Of a stretch of 64,000 nt of DNA, positions 1 through 9,879 are shown in pieces. Numbering within the stretch: position 1 is the stretch's first letter; the number at the start of each line of letters is the position of its first letter. The DNA is from Patella vulgata. Its lineage: Eukaryota > Mollusca > Gastropoda > Patellidae. The stretch is from the NCBI RefSeq assembly GCF_932274485.2, contig NC_065880.2, forward strand, positions 91,522,730 to 91,586,729, given 5' to 3'. Made by a program: the position numbers and the translations under genes. The notes beneath the pieces were generated by a model. The model ran no database searches. It was not told where the DNA came from and was given only the letters and a program-made list of their open reading frames with translations.

Positions 1-275
1 TTTTTTTACTTTGATTATTATTCAGTCTTTATATGAGGCTGTAGTTTGATCATATTTGAATAAAATTATGCATCCAAAAACCAATTTATGTCTGGGGTCT
101 TAGATTACCCCTTGTTGTCGACGTGTCCGCACAAGGCTTAAGGACAAAAAAGAAGGAGAAGAAAAAAAAATGGTAGCACGGTATTGCCATGGCACCCATG
201 TTTAATTCTCTGTTCGTCTTAAGGGTTGGTTAATCCTTTGCCAAATGGAAAACTGTGAAAGTTTAAAGTAACTGT

Positions 276-628
276 TTAAAGGCTCAATACCACTCTTGTT
301 GGAACTGAATAATATGTCCCAATCTTTATTCTGGTCAACAAATTGCACTATTTTACAATATTCCAATTAATTGATGATACAAATTTCATCTTAACACACC
401 TTATTAAAAATTTTGAAAAATTCAACATAATGGTTTGAAACGTCTGACGTAAACCTTTTCAAATGAAACTTCGATTTAAAAATAATTTCGAACCCTCTGA
501 ACAAGTAAAATAGGATGTAATGGATAATTTACACAACAGGTAGGACACTTAAACATCTAGTACTTAGATAGAGATATTATTTATTTTCTGGAGCTTTCAA
601 GCCAGCAAGAGTGTTATTGTCCCTTTAA
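276..628 (+). mobile_element. TTAA-A MITE, copy 1
   Basis: The element is bounded by TTAA at 276-279 and 625-628. Its inverted ends are AAGGCTCAATACCACTCTTG and, reversed, AAGGGACAATAACACTCTTG. About 353 bp long with no coding capacity. TTAA targets are typical of piggyBac and Kolobok elements, but no transposase is present to decide. Confidence 0.9.
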
Positions 629-784
629 ATGGAACAGGCAAATTACATAGGTGGTTTTTTTTTTAAGGAATCCAACTATTTCTATAGTTTCTTGCCTTAC
701 ATTAAAGTTCTTGACGGAAGTAAAATGTGTTTTCAATTATAACTCAACTGACGATATTATTGTATGAATATATATATAGAGATA

Positions 785-1044
785 AATGGGGTTTAACGTC
801 CACTCGACACAAACTAAATCATTTCCGGATTAACATATGGTTTAATTTTATTTCAATAATACGCTTGCGCGTAGGGGTCTTTAGCAGTGGGAGGAAACCG
901 GGGGACCCGGAGAAAACCCACGAGGTTGGACAGGCGACCCTACTCCTTGCCACGTACAACCGGGGATTCGAAACCACGCCAGTTGACTCAATGACAGACT
1001 TTATGGTACAGCGCGCACGTGCTAACTATTTAGCCCCCCCCCCC
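785..1044 (-). mobile_element. SINE-A, near full length
   Basis: This copy shows the SINE-A plan. Read on the minus strand, a tRNA-like head has a B box (GGTTTCGAATCCC) after an A-box-like region. The body is AACCTCGTGGGTTTTCTCC, CCTACGCGCAAGCG and ATAAAATTAAACC, and the 3' end is GTGGACGTTAAACCCCATTT. RNA polymerase III transcription is the expected mode for such tRNA-derived elements. It encodes no protein, and the frame across it is chance. Confidence 0.88.
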
Positions 1045-1086
1045 TGTATGAATATAAGTTCCATAAATCACAGAGAGAAACCAAAC

Positions 1087-1421
1087 ATGAAATGTTATTA
1101 ATTAGACATTAATTAACTTATCCAGACCATAATCAACTCTCGATGTCATCGTCAGCCTGCGATATTTACTGGATTTGAATCCGATTTGGTGCTCATTGAT
1201 GATTTAATCCAAAAATGGATAGTCGAGACTATGTTTTTTTATGGTACCGACTTCAGTAATGATGATTGAGGCTAGGCCTAAAATTCAAAAGGTAATATCA
1301 CGGTTCAAAGTGGACCAATTTGACTGAAATTTTCAGCAAATTTCCTTTACATTATCTTCGTTTTAACTATTATAGTGAAACCTGCCAGCTCTTTATCTTA
1401 TCTCCCATGATGCCCCTTTAA
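1087..1421 (-). mobile_element. TTAA-B MITE, truncated
   Basis: Matches the family consensus (ATTAATTAGACATTAATTAA, GCGATATTTACTGG, CGAGACTATG, CCAGCTCTTTATCT) and ends at TTAA 1418-1421. The other terminus is missing where it meets sequence next to a SINE-A. Confidence 0.8.
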
Positions 1422-1485
1422 GAGTGTGAATAAACAATTAGCATAATAATACACAGCACCTATATACTGGACACAGGACTATTAT

Positions 1486-1490
<5 letters not shown>

Positions 1491-1526
<36 letters not shown>
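1491..1526 (+). repeat. (CT)n microsatellite
   Basis: About 18 CT units at the edge of the segment duplicated at 12.1-12.4 kb. It resembles a SINE-A tail but no SINE body adjoins it. Confidence 0.85.
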
Positions 1527-1530
<4 letters not shown>

Positions 1531-1805
1531 GTAATCGATTTCTCAAAACTAAACATTTAGAATTAATTAAGAGTGTGAATCAACAATTAGCATACAAATA
1601 ATTGACACGCCCTGTAATACAAACTGTCAGCAGGAAGATGACACCCAACTAATTGACAACTAAACTCAACCCATAATTACTTATTTCCATGTAAACTGTC
1701 ATGATATGTTTTGAGAAATATGCGTTTGAAACTATTTTTACATCCGCATAGCATCGAAGGGTGTATCAATTGTACAAGACGCCATACCAATATTTCAGTT
1801 AAATA
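1527..1805 (+). repeat. Dispersed segment, inverted relative of 12107-12425
   Basis: ATAAGTAATCGATTTCTCAA, AATTGACACGCCCTGTAAT, CCATGTAAACTGTCATGATA and TCGAAGGGTGTATCAATTG recur inverted in the 12.1-12.4 kb segment. Both copies join a GGGCCC foldback element at the same base. Confidence 0.83.
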
Positions 1806-2177
1806 CCAGGGCCCTGTTTCACGAAATCTTCACTAAAGATAAAATCTACATTTTAGTAGATACTTCAATTTTGATTGGCTAAGCACTAAAATCAATCTAA
1901 TATTATCCAATCAAATTACTAAAATTTTAGTTCAATTTTGATTGGCTAAGCACTAAAATCAATCTAATATTATCCAATCAAATTACTAAAATTTTAGTAA
2001 TTTGATTGGATAATATTAGATTGATTTTAGTGCTTAGCCAATCAAAATTGAACTAAAATTTTAGTAATTTGATTGGATAATATTAGATTGATTTTAGTGC
2101 TTAGCCAATCAAAATTGAACTATCTACTAAAATTTGGATTTTATCTTTAGTTAAAATTTCGTGAAACAGGGCCCTGG
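1806..2177. mobile_element. GGGCCC foldback element, near-perfect 372-bp palindrome
   Basis: The sequence runs CCAGGGCCCTGTTTCACGAA into a centre near 1991 and back to its reverse complement at 2177. Each arm contains two successive copies of the TTGATTGGCTAAGCACTAAA segment, so the whole could fold into one long hairpin. It has no coding capacity. Confidence 0.88.
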
Positions 2178-2915
2178 TCATCAGTTAAAATTTGTACATG
2201 GATTTAAATCTCAACCACGACCCTTGGAAACAGATCATGTTCAACATGACGTAATTGGTGAAAATAACAGCATTTTGTACAGATCAAGAATGTAAAACTT
2301 TTTAATTTTAAAGCTGAAAACGGAAGAAACCACAATTTTCAAATTGAAGTTTTTAAAAGCGGAAGACGACTCGTTAACTAATTTTAGTTTAATCTTATGT
2401 TAATTATGTCTACAGTTGAACACCAGTCTCATTACGGACTTAAGTGTGATTTTGAGATTTAAAATGCTCAACAAAGACGGAACATTATCCTACGAAACAA
2501 AATGAAACGGAGAGAGAGAGAGAGAGACAGAGAGCCAAATCCCTGATATGAAAATAAGAATGTCTTTAATATGACAAATTGCACGTTTAGTCCAACCCTT
2601 CTCTTCGTTAAATACAAGTTAGGAATCGATAGCATGCTTTTTGATTTAACACCCAAGCGATAGACCATTCGTCAACACAACACCTCGGCACAGAGTTTTT
2701 ATCCAATAGACACAAGTCTGGAGGAAATAAACGGAGGTTTTGTGATACATTTTTAAATTAAAGTATAAGACAAAGTCGTTTATTTTCTACAATAGCCCAC
2801 GCGTGTCACTGTTTTTCTTGAAAACAAAATTAAATTCTTATAAAAAATAAAAACAAATAAATCTAACTTGATGTATCTTCAAAAAAGGACGTCATCCGCC
2901 ATAGTAAAGTTAATT

Positions 2916-3269
2916 TTAAAGGCTCAATACCACTCTTGTTGTAACTGAATAATATGTCCCAATCTTTACTCTGGTCAACAAATTGTACTATTTTAGAATA
3001 TTTCAATTAATTGATGATACAAATTTCATCTTAACACACCTTATTTAAAAATTTTGAAAAATTCAACATAATGGTTTGAAACGTCTAACGTAAACCTTTT
3101 CAAATGAAACTTCGATTTAAAAATATTTTCGAACCCTCTGGACAAGTAAAATAGGATGTAATGGATAATTTACACAACAGGTAGGACACTTAAACATCTA
3201 GTACTTAGATAGAGATATTATTTATTTTCTGGAGCTTTCAAGCCAGCAAGAGTGTTATTGTCCCTTTAA
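2916..3269 (+). mobile_element. TTAA-A MITE, copy 2
   Basis: Nearly identical to copy 1 in length and sequence, between TTAA at 2916-2919 and 3266-3269. The close match suggests recent activity of this family. Confidence 0.9.
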
Positions 3270-3446
3270 AAATAGGAATATCTGGAATCTGTGTCATGAA
3301 CATGTAGTTGATTTAAATGCCTGTATTCAATGATATCGAATAACACATTTCCGTGGGAAGTTTTTTATTTATTCCGCTTTTGTTAAAGGTGTATGTTATA
3401 AGATTTTGATAAAAAGCTGACAGTTCTCGCTATATATAGTTCATGA

Positions 3447-3451
<5 letters not shown>

Positions 3452-3482
<31 letters not shown>

Positions 3483-3693
3483 AACGTCGACTCAAGACAA
3501 ACTAGGCCATTTCGGGACTAACATATGGTTCAAGTTTATTTCAATAATTGGGGAGAAATCCCTGAGGATGAACAGACGACTCTACTCCTGGTAACGTACA
3601 AGCGGAGAATCGAAACCACACCACTTGACTCAATGACAGACCTTATGATCCAACGCGAACGCGTTAACCATTCGGTCACTCAACCGCCGTCGA
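3452..3693 (-). mobile_element. SINE-A with internal deletion
   Basis: A GA run, the shared 3' end and the tRNA-like head (ATGACAGACCTTATGATCC, GCGTTAACCATTCGG) are present. The CGCGTAGGGGTC to GGAGGACC part of the body is missing. Confidence 0.8.
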
Positions 3694-3708
3694 ATCTACT
3701 AAAGACAA

Positions 3709-3946
3709 AATGAAATGAAATGGGGTTTAACGTCCTATTGTGCTGCCCGGACTGGGCTAATGAAGACGGGCATACGCCATATATAGTGTGCTATGAGGGG
3801 AAGTTTGCCCAGACAGCGGCGCTAAGGAATCTTTTACGTGCACGCAAATGTGTAGACGGGACCTCTGTTGTTCGTCCTATCCATACGACTAGACAGCTGT
3901 CGAACACGGGATCTCCTACTCACTGAGCCACCGTGCCTCTCACCCC
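3709..3946 (-). mobile_element. SINE-B, shortened, with 19-bp TSD
   Basis: Flanked by TCGAATCTACTAAAGACAA at 3690-3708 and 3947-3965. Read on the plus strand it runs from AAATGGGGTTTAACGTCC through GAAGACGGGCATACGCC to ACTCACTGAGCCACCGTG. The middle is shortened. Confidence 0.88.
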
Positions 3947-3973
3947 TCGAATCTACTAAAGACAAGTCTGAAG

Positions 3974-4149
3974 GAGAGAGAGAGAGAGAAATGGGGTTTA
4001 ACGTCCACTCGACACAAACTAGGTCATTTTGGGACTAACATATGGTTCAATTTTTTTTTTTTAAAAATTCGCTTGCGCGTAGGGGTCTTTAGCAGTGGGA
4101 GGAAACCGGAGGACCCAGAGAAAACCCACGAGGTTGGACAGGCGACCCT
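3974..4149 (-). mobile_element. SINE-A, 5'-truncated, with 13-bp TSD
   Basis: Flanked by ACAAGTCTGAAGG at 3962-3974 and about 4149-4161. The tRNA-like head is missing, as expected from incomplete reverse transcription. Confidence 0.87.
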
Positions 4150-4534
4150 ACAAGTCTGAAGGGAATAACCAGATTTTATGGCATGGCACCGGGAATCTCC
4201 TGTTTATAGAATCAGCACCTTCCTGGCAAAGAAGATAAAAGAATTTTGTGGTTATTGTTACAAACAAGGAGATGACGATGAATAAGACTACGAGCACGCG
4301 AGCTGTAAATCTATTTTCTCTGTATAACAGTGGATGACAGCTAATATCAATCAACCTCGTACAATAAATATAAAAAGCAGTTGATATAAAAATTATTTTA
4401 CTATATAATAGTTTCGCTTTTTATGACGTTCTTGTTTTATGTTAAAGCAGCGATTCGTCATTTACAATTTTCGCGAAAATATCAAATTCCCCACGGCATA
4501 ATGCACGCTAATATGTACCTATTAGATTGGTTAT

Positions 4535-5158
4535 TTAAAGGAGTTAAATCGCTAATATTTGGGACCTAGAAATTGACACAAATGGAGAGAGAGAGAGAGA
4601 GAGAATGGGGTTTAACGGCCACTCGACACAAACTAGGTCATTTCGGGACTAACATATGGTTCAATTTTATTTCAATAATTCGCTTGCGCGTATGGCTGTT
4701 TAGCAGTGGGAGGAAACCGGATGACACAAACGGCCGGTCGCAATGCATATAATAATGTAATATATGAATGTATATAAACTGTTTTACATTTAATCGTTTC
4801 CGTTTTTACTCTAATTTCAAATCAGTTATGTTCGGCGCAATACGCCAGAAGTCTCAATCGCATGGCAATTTTTTGGCGTCTGATTATTCCAGTGTGCACC
4901 GTTAATATTTTTGCGCATGCTCTCCAGATAAGAAAATGGCGTCACCGTTTGACATGATTTGTGGAATGTCTAGCCTCGTTCTTCGAGTCTCTGAAATGCA
5001 ATGGTAGAATGTTTTTTTTGTCTTAAATATTAGATATCAGAAACCCACCTTTTTCCGATAAGATTACAACATCAATGTAGATTTAAATTGACAAATAATA
5101 CCTGTTTTCAATGACGAGAACATTGGATGATATTGACTTAGAGACTTGGCTACTTTAA
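4535..5158 (+). mobile_element. TTAA-C MITE, copy 1, with SINE-A insertion
   Basis: TTAA at 4535-4538 and 5155-5158. Inverted ends are AAGGAGTTAAATCGC and, reversed, AAAGTAGCCAAGTC. A truncated SINE-A at about 4583-4725 lies inside, between two copies of GACACAAA, as the uninterrupted copies at 16.7 and 58.6 kb confirm. Confidence 0.87.
4583..4725 (-). mobile_element. SINE-A, 5'-truncated, inside TTAA-C MITE
   Basis: GA run, then GGGGTTTAACGGCCACTC, ending after GGAGGAAACCGGATG. GACACAAA flanks both sides. Confidence 0.83.
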
Positions 5159-5167
5159 TGTGTAATT

Positions 5168-5640
5168 ATAACGATGCTTTATGCAAGAGCTAAATCTGTC
5201 TATTGCAGGTCTTTCTTTACGGCTTAAATGTTATTTCAAATTATTAATTAGACATTTATTAACAAAACAAGCCTATAATAAACGACTATCGGGTGGCTCC
5301 GATTTTAAATAGATTTGATCGGTTCGGCCAATTAATTTAAAATAGAGAGGCGAAGTTAAGTCTCGAATATGCTAGTACCGCGGTTACGATAATAAACAAT
5401 CAATGCACGGTTCGGCCAATTAATGATTTAATTTAAAAATGGAGAAGCGAGGTTAACTCTCGAATATACTAGTACGCCCGTCTACATTAGCCCAGTTCGG
5501 AACAGAACAGTAGGGCGTTAAACCCCATTTAATTTCATTTCATTTCATTTATAATAATAAACAAGCAATGCACACATCTTGTCAAAACTACAAACAACCA
5601 ATATAGCCAGAACGACCAGCTCTTTATCTAACTTTTACAC
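5168..5640 (-). mobile_element. TTAA-B MITE, diverged subfamily, with SINE-B insertion
   Basis: Starts with CTTTATGCAAGAGCTAAATC and ends near CCAGCTCTTTATCTAAC. Its middle differs from other copies and contains a direct duplication (GGTTCGGCCAATTAAT twice). A SINE-B 3' piece lies within it at about 5463-5550. The copy at 27324-27695 belongs to the same subfamily. Confidence 0.65.
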
Positions 5641-5873
5641 AGAGAGAGAGGGTAACGTCCACTCGACACAAACTATGTCATTTCGGGACTAACATATGGT
5701 TCAATTTTATTTCAATAATTCGCTTGCGCGTAGGGGTCTTTAGCAGTGGGAGGAAACTGGAGAAAACCCACGAGGCTGGAAGGCAACCCTACTCCTTGTC
5801 ACGCACAACCGGGGAATCGAAACCACGCCAGTTGACTCAATGACAGACCTTATGATACAACCATCCAACTCCC
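5641..5873 (-). mobile_element. SINE-A, near full length
   Basis: Short GA run, GGTAACGTCCACTCGACAC, body, and head up to ACCTTATGATACAACCATCC. The A-box part is deleted. Confidence 0.82.
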
Positions 5874-6176
5874 CTGTTGTTTTATGTGTTGTCGTCCTGT
5901 AGACAGATTATTGATGTGTGTACCATTGAAGCAATTTAACAAGCAAGCCACAGGTAATATTAGACTTATATAAATCACAGGACGGACAGTTGACTTCCGT
6001 TTCATATTATTAAAACCAATCATTAGCCTTATTTAATCCCACAGCGGGAATATGTCGTCAGATAATGTCTGAATTACGTTGTACATTTTGACGGGAACAT
6101 TAGGTCATATTTTAGTTCGGCTAGTCCCAATCAGTATCATATTACCGAACACAATTATTGACCTATTTAAATCAAA

Positions 6177-6222
6177 TGAAATGGGGGTTTAAAGTCCTAC
6201 TGTTCTGCACCGACTGGGGTAA
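6177..6222 (-). mobile_element. SINE-B 3' piece
   Basis: AAATGGGGGTTTAAAGTCC, CTACTGTTCTGC and GACTGGGGTAATGAA are the SINE-B 3' end. The copy breaks where the GA run of the next SINE-A starts. Confidence 0.75.
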
Positions 6223-6223
6223 T

Positions 6224-6265
<42 letters not shown>

Positions 6266-6491
6266 GTCCACTCGATACAAACTTTGTCGTTTCGGGACTA
6301 ACATATGGTTCAATTTTATTACAATAAATCGCTTGCGCTTAGGGATCTTTAGCAGTGGGATGACCCGGAGAAAACTCACGAGGTTGAACAGTCACGTGCA
6401 ATCGGGGAATCGAAACCACGCCAGTTGACTCAGTGACAGATTTTAGGATACAGCGCGCACACGCTAACCATTCGGCCATCCAACGCCCCCT
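6223..6491 (-). mobile_element. SINE-A in the opsin intron, beside the donor
   Basis: Near full-length copy with a long GA run and a head ending GCTAACCATTCGGCCATCCA. It lies in the same orientation as the opsin gene, about 35 bp past its splice donor. Confidence 0.87.
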
Positions 6492-6526
6492 GTTGATAAG
6501 AGAAAAATATTAATTTTATTTCACTT

Positions 6527-6530
6527 ACCG
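6527..6530 (-). promoter_or_regulatory. 5' splice donor of the opsin exon
   Basis: The minus strand reads ACG|GTAAGT, a near-perfect metazoan donor, exactly where the opsin alignment reaches the end of TM5. Beyond it the reading frame loses all similarity and soon runs into a SINE. Confidence 0.8.
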
Positions 6531-7215
6531 TCATATACACGTTGAAATAGGAGAAAAACATGACACCTAGAGGAACAACCAGACAGGCGAAAAATATTAC
6601 AAATATATAGCTCATGTCTGAGGGGTTGTCACTCTGCCATACAACACTGCAAGATATCTCGGCTCCTTCCAACGCGTAGCGATTCCAACCCACGGCAGGT
6701 AACGCCGACCACAAGAATCCCAGAAACCAGCAGATACCAACACTTATTCCAGCAATACGATGTGTTATTTTAGAAGCTTGTAATGGCTTGGCTATAACAA
6801 AATATCTATCGAATGATATGGCTGCCAGTAGGTACATGGATGTTTGTCCGAGAAAATAAACCATGAAACCCTCGTATAAACAACCGATTTCTCCAAACAT
6901 CCATCCGTGGGACAAACTTGAGAACGCCGAGAACGGAGCTGCTGCAGATGCCATGAGGAAATCACAAATATTTAACGCCAGTATAAACATATTGGTCGGG
7001 GATCTGAGATTCTTGTTCTTGGCAAAAACCAGAATGGAGCAACTGTTGAAAGTGAATCCCAAACAACAATAACACATCATTACTATCCCAATTATCGTAT
7101 AAGCCAAGGATGACATGGGGGGAGGCTTCGGTCCAGCGGAGGACGTCTCTGGAACTAGAGATGTCATCTCCTCCGAGGATATGACCATGGTGGTGAGATC
7201 GCTGCTGGCCGCCAT
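6529..7215 (-). CDS. Opsin-like class A GPCR, first coding exon (N-terminus to TM5)
   Basis: This exon encodes the first 229 residues of a rhodopsin-family receptor, expected to be a membrane photopigment or retinal-binding opsin. The first in-frame ATG is at 7215, in a strong context (G at -3 and +4), with an in-frame stop upstream near 7283. A 35-residue extracellular N-terminus precedes TM1 (~38-63), TM2 (~74-97), TM3 (~111-133), TM4 (~154-175) and TM5 (~203-226). Bovine landmarks align without gaps at an offset of two: Asn57 (N55), LRSPTN at 70-75, Asp85 (D83), Cys112 and Cys189 (the disulfide pair), DRY at 136-138, GWNRYALEG in loop 2 with Glu183 (E181), and Glu115 at the E113 position. 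The exon ends in phase 0 at ACG|GTAAGT. TM6, TM7 and the retinal lysine are not visible in the window. Loop 2 recalls peropsin/Go-type opsins, but the subfamily is unresolved. A non-opsin class A receptor is possible but less likely. Confidence 0.85.
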
Positions 7216-7284
7216 GTCCGACAAGCAAGAAATGTAAGAAGCTTCTGGACATGTGGACGTTTTCTGGTCGAGTTTTGTCCTTCA

Positions 7285-7756
7285 CGTCTTCTTCTTTGAT
7301 TTGCAGAGAGTTGAGATGAGTTGAAAATGAGAAAAATCCACAGATCTTAATTCATCAAATGAAGTTTCATCTCATCTCATAAAACAAAATAACAGATGTA
7401 CACGAAAACTCCAGATTCTCCATCGATGAAATTAAATCTATTTTTGCTTGCTTCGCAGGTAGGATCCGTTACCATAGTTGGGATTAATTAAACCAGTAAT
7501 GTCCAATATCTTGATTGGTCCCACGGCCATTAGATTTATTCTACAAATAAGCAAAACGATATATATATATATATAGATATATAACACGCCATTTGACGAT
7601 ATAAAAGATTTCCAATAAATTATAAGAGCATGTGTGTAATATACATCCAATTAGACATTAACAAATAACTAATCGTGTTAATTTTATTGGTATTACTTAA
7701 TTAACAAATCATGGTAAGCTGGTGCCTGGGTGACAAAGGAAATACGGTTTTAATGT
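7285..7756. other. Upstream flank of the opsin exon, AT-rich
   Basis: This should hold the opsin 5' UTR and promoter, or an upstream intron if there is a non-coding first exon. I see a (TA)n run near 7560-7576 but no element I can assign with confidence. Confidence 0.4.
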
Positions 7757-7905
7757 CGGGATCGACAGGGCTTTTGAAGACGGTTATGCGCCACGCATTG
7801 CGCAATGGGGCAATTTTTGCCCTGTCACAGCTTTTTGACCAACCGGATAACAAAATCTATATTTCGGTTTACCAGCTTACTTTTCGGTATCGATCGAACT
7901 AATAA

Positions 7906-8005
7906 AATGAATTGGGGTTTAATGTCCTACTGTTCGGCTCCTATAAGGTGCTAATGAATACGGACATACGCCATACAGTCGGCTATGAATTTTTGCAGGA
8001 CGGGA
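7906..8005 (-). mobile_element. SINE-B 3' piece
   Basis: GGGGTTTAATGTCCTACTG, GCTAATGAATACGGACATACG and TGAATTTTTGCAGG resemble the SINE-B 3' third. A related scrap with GAAGACGGTTATGCGCC lies at 7757-7835. Confidence 0.65.
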
Positions 8006-8033
8006 TTAGCCCGATACTTGAGATAGTATATCA

Positions 8034-8382
8034 ATGGGGTTTAACGTCCTACTGTTCTGCTCCTATACTGTGCTAATGAAGACGGGCATACGCCATACAG
8101 TATGCTATGAGTATGACGGAAAGTTTGCCCGGACAGCGTCGCTACAGTACAGTCTACTCATATCGAATTCCAACTGGCAAGGCATCTTTTACGTGCACGT
8201 AAATATGTACACAAGATCTCGGTTTTTCGTCCTATCCAAACGACTATACGTTGTCCCTTGCGAGGCACTCTACCCTGTATCACTGACAAGGAGGAATCTT
8301 CACGGCCACACAGGGGGCAAATCAGCGACGGCCAGACTACCGAGCCAACGTCTTACGGAGTCACCGTGGTTCCCCGGACTAG
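8034..8382 (-). mobile_element. SINE-B, near full length
   Basis: From GGGGTTTAACGTCCTACTG to ACGGAGTCACCGTGG. The 215-codon frame starting here runs through the SINE and the GC-rich debris behind it and is not a gene. Confidence 0.82.
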
Positions 8383-8444
8383 TGAAGACGGGCATGCGCC
8401 ATTCAGTGCTTAATGGGGGCAAATGTTGCATGGACACAGTACCG

Positions 8445-8850
8445 GATCTAGGGGGGGGGGCAAAGTGGGACAAATGTCCCGGGCCCCCCACATTTAGGGG
8501 CCCCACAATTCTGGGTCATACTAATATTTTATCCCGGACGGAGCCAACCAGTACCTGGGCTGAGGGGGCGAGGATTGGGCCCTGGGCAGTAAGGGATATT
8601 GGGGGGCCCCCGGGACTGGTAGGTACCAACAGATTTTCGGAGCCCAGGAAATCGCTGCCTAAATTGTCTCAGATGCACTGAAATTAATCCTAATTTTAAA
8701 AAAAAATTCCTGGAGGAAAACACCCCAGTCACTCAAGGGGGCGGAATACATACTATAGTACGATCCGCGGTCAGTACGAACAATTTGAACAAACAACAAT
8801 GGGGGCCCCCGCACAGTTGGTATGTCCAGGGCCCCCCACAAGGTTAATCC
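8445..8850. mobile_element. GC-rich element debris, unclassified
   Basis: A locally GC-rich stretch with repeated GGCCCC and GGGGCCCC blocks and a CGGATCTAGGGGG start recalls the G-run ends of hAT elements elsewhere in the window. No TIR pair or target duplication could be matched. The frames crossing it start within a SINE-B copy or are antisense, and are not genes. Confidence 0.35.
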
Positions 8851-9265
8851 GACAGCTGCGTTATCACACTGATCAGCAGTGAATATTCGCTAGACCGCAA
8901 CAATCACTAATAAGGATGACATCGATGCGACTTAATGAGAAACAAATATTAACTTTTTTCCTCCGACAAGTTAAATTCTAAAACATTTTTTTATGTATCA
9001 GAAAAATAGACATTTGAAGTATTTTTAGGTAACAATTATTTCCTATTTTAGTGTAAACGGGTATTAAAATGAGTAAAAGGCGCCATTCTGCTGGAATCAG
9101 TAACGTCTTATGTAAAGAATGCACGCGCCACCATTGAGCCAATGATTGACGCCGCGTGATATGACGTCATGTGTTGAAGGCAGTCATCTTTTACAGAGAT
9201 ATTAGAAGATCTTTGTAATACTCTGTGAAACAGATTGCTGCGTTATTTCAATTTCGAACTGTTTA

Positions 9266-9410
9266 CAGGGGCGGATCCAGGAATTTTTGCAGGGTGTGTG
9301 TGTGGGGGGGGGGGGGTGTACGGAGGGGGGGCGGTACTTGAGACAATGTAGCCATGAGGAGGGGGGGGTCTCCCGCCGGCCTTGGAAATTTTTGAGAAAT
9401 ACATGGTCTT
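9266..9410 (+). mobile_element. hAT-like 5' terminal fragment with poly-G
   Basis: The sequence starts CAGGGGCGGATCCAGGAATT, a form common at hAT element ends, and is followed by G runs. No matching inverted end is found nearby, so only a one-sided fragment can be supported. Confidence 0.45.
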
Positions 9411-9503
9411 TATGGTCATTTTGGCGTACATACATACATACCCCGTTTGACGTCAATGTTTATTATGAATTAATAGGATCACATTGTTATTCAATTTCAT
9501 TGA

Positions 9504-9879
9504 AATGAAATGAAATGAAATGGGGTTTAACGTCCTACTGTTCTGCTCCTATACTGGGCTAATGAAGACGGGCATACGCCATACAGTGTGCTATGAGGGA
9601 AATTTTGCCCTGGCAGCGGCACTATCGTCTACTCTTATATCGAATTCCAACTGCCAAGGGATCTTTTACGTGCTTTCGAATGTATACACTGGACCTCGGT
9701 TTTTCGTCTCATCCGAACGACTAGACAGCTGTCCTTGTCAGGCTCCCAGTCCTGCATCACTGACAAGGGAGAACCACGCCGGAAAATCTCGACGAACTTT
9801 CTAGGCCAATGCAGGGATCGAACACCCGACCTCCAAGCTAGCAAGTCAGCGTCTTACCCAATTAGTCACCGTGGCCTCC
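9504..9879 (-). mobile_element. SINE-B, full length
   Basis: One of the best copies. Read on the minus strand it has an A box (GTGACTAATTGGGTAAG), GCTAGCTTGGAGGTC, a B box (GGTGTTCGATCCC), a body with AAAACCGAGGTCC and AAAGATCCCTTGGC, and the tail GTAGGACGTTAAACCCC followed by (ATTTC)n. Confidence 0.9.

Noticed and set aside
4148-4354. Hydrophobic minus-strand frame as a missing opsin TM exon
   Set aside because: It lacks the FxxCWxP-type TM6 motif, the retinal lysine and NPxxY, and has no flanking AG/GT splice sites in phase.
6962-7285. 107-codon minus-strand frame upstream of and overlapping the opsin exon
   Set aside because: It is a shadow frame. The receptor frame carries all conserved opsin residues.
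8034-8681. 215-codon frame
   Set aside because: It starts in a SINE-B and runs into G/C-rich element debris, with no domain and no splice support.
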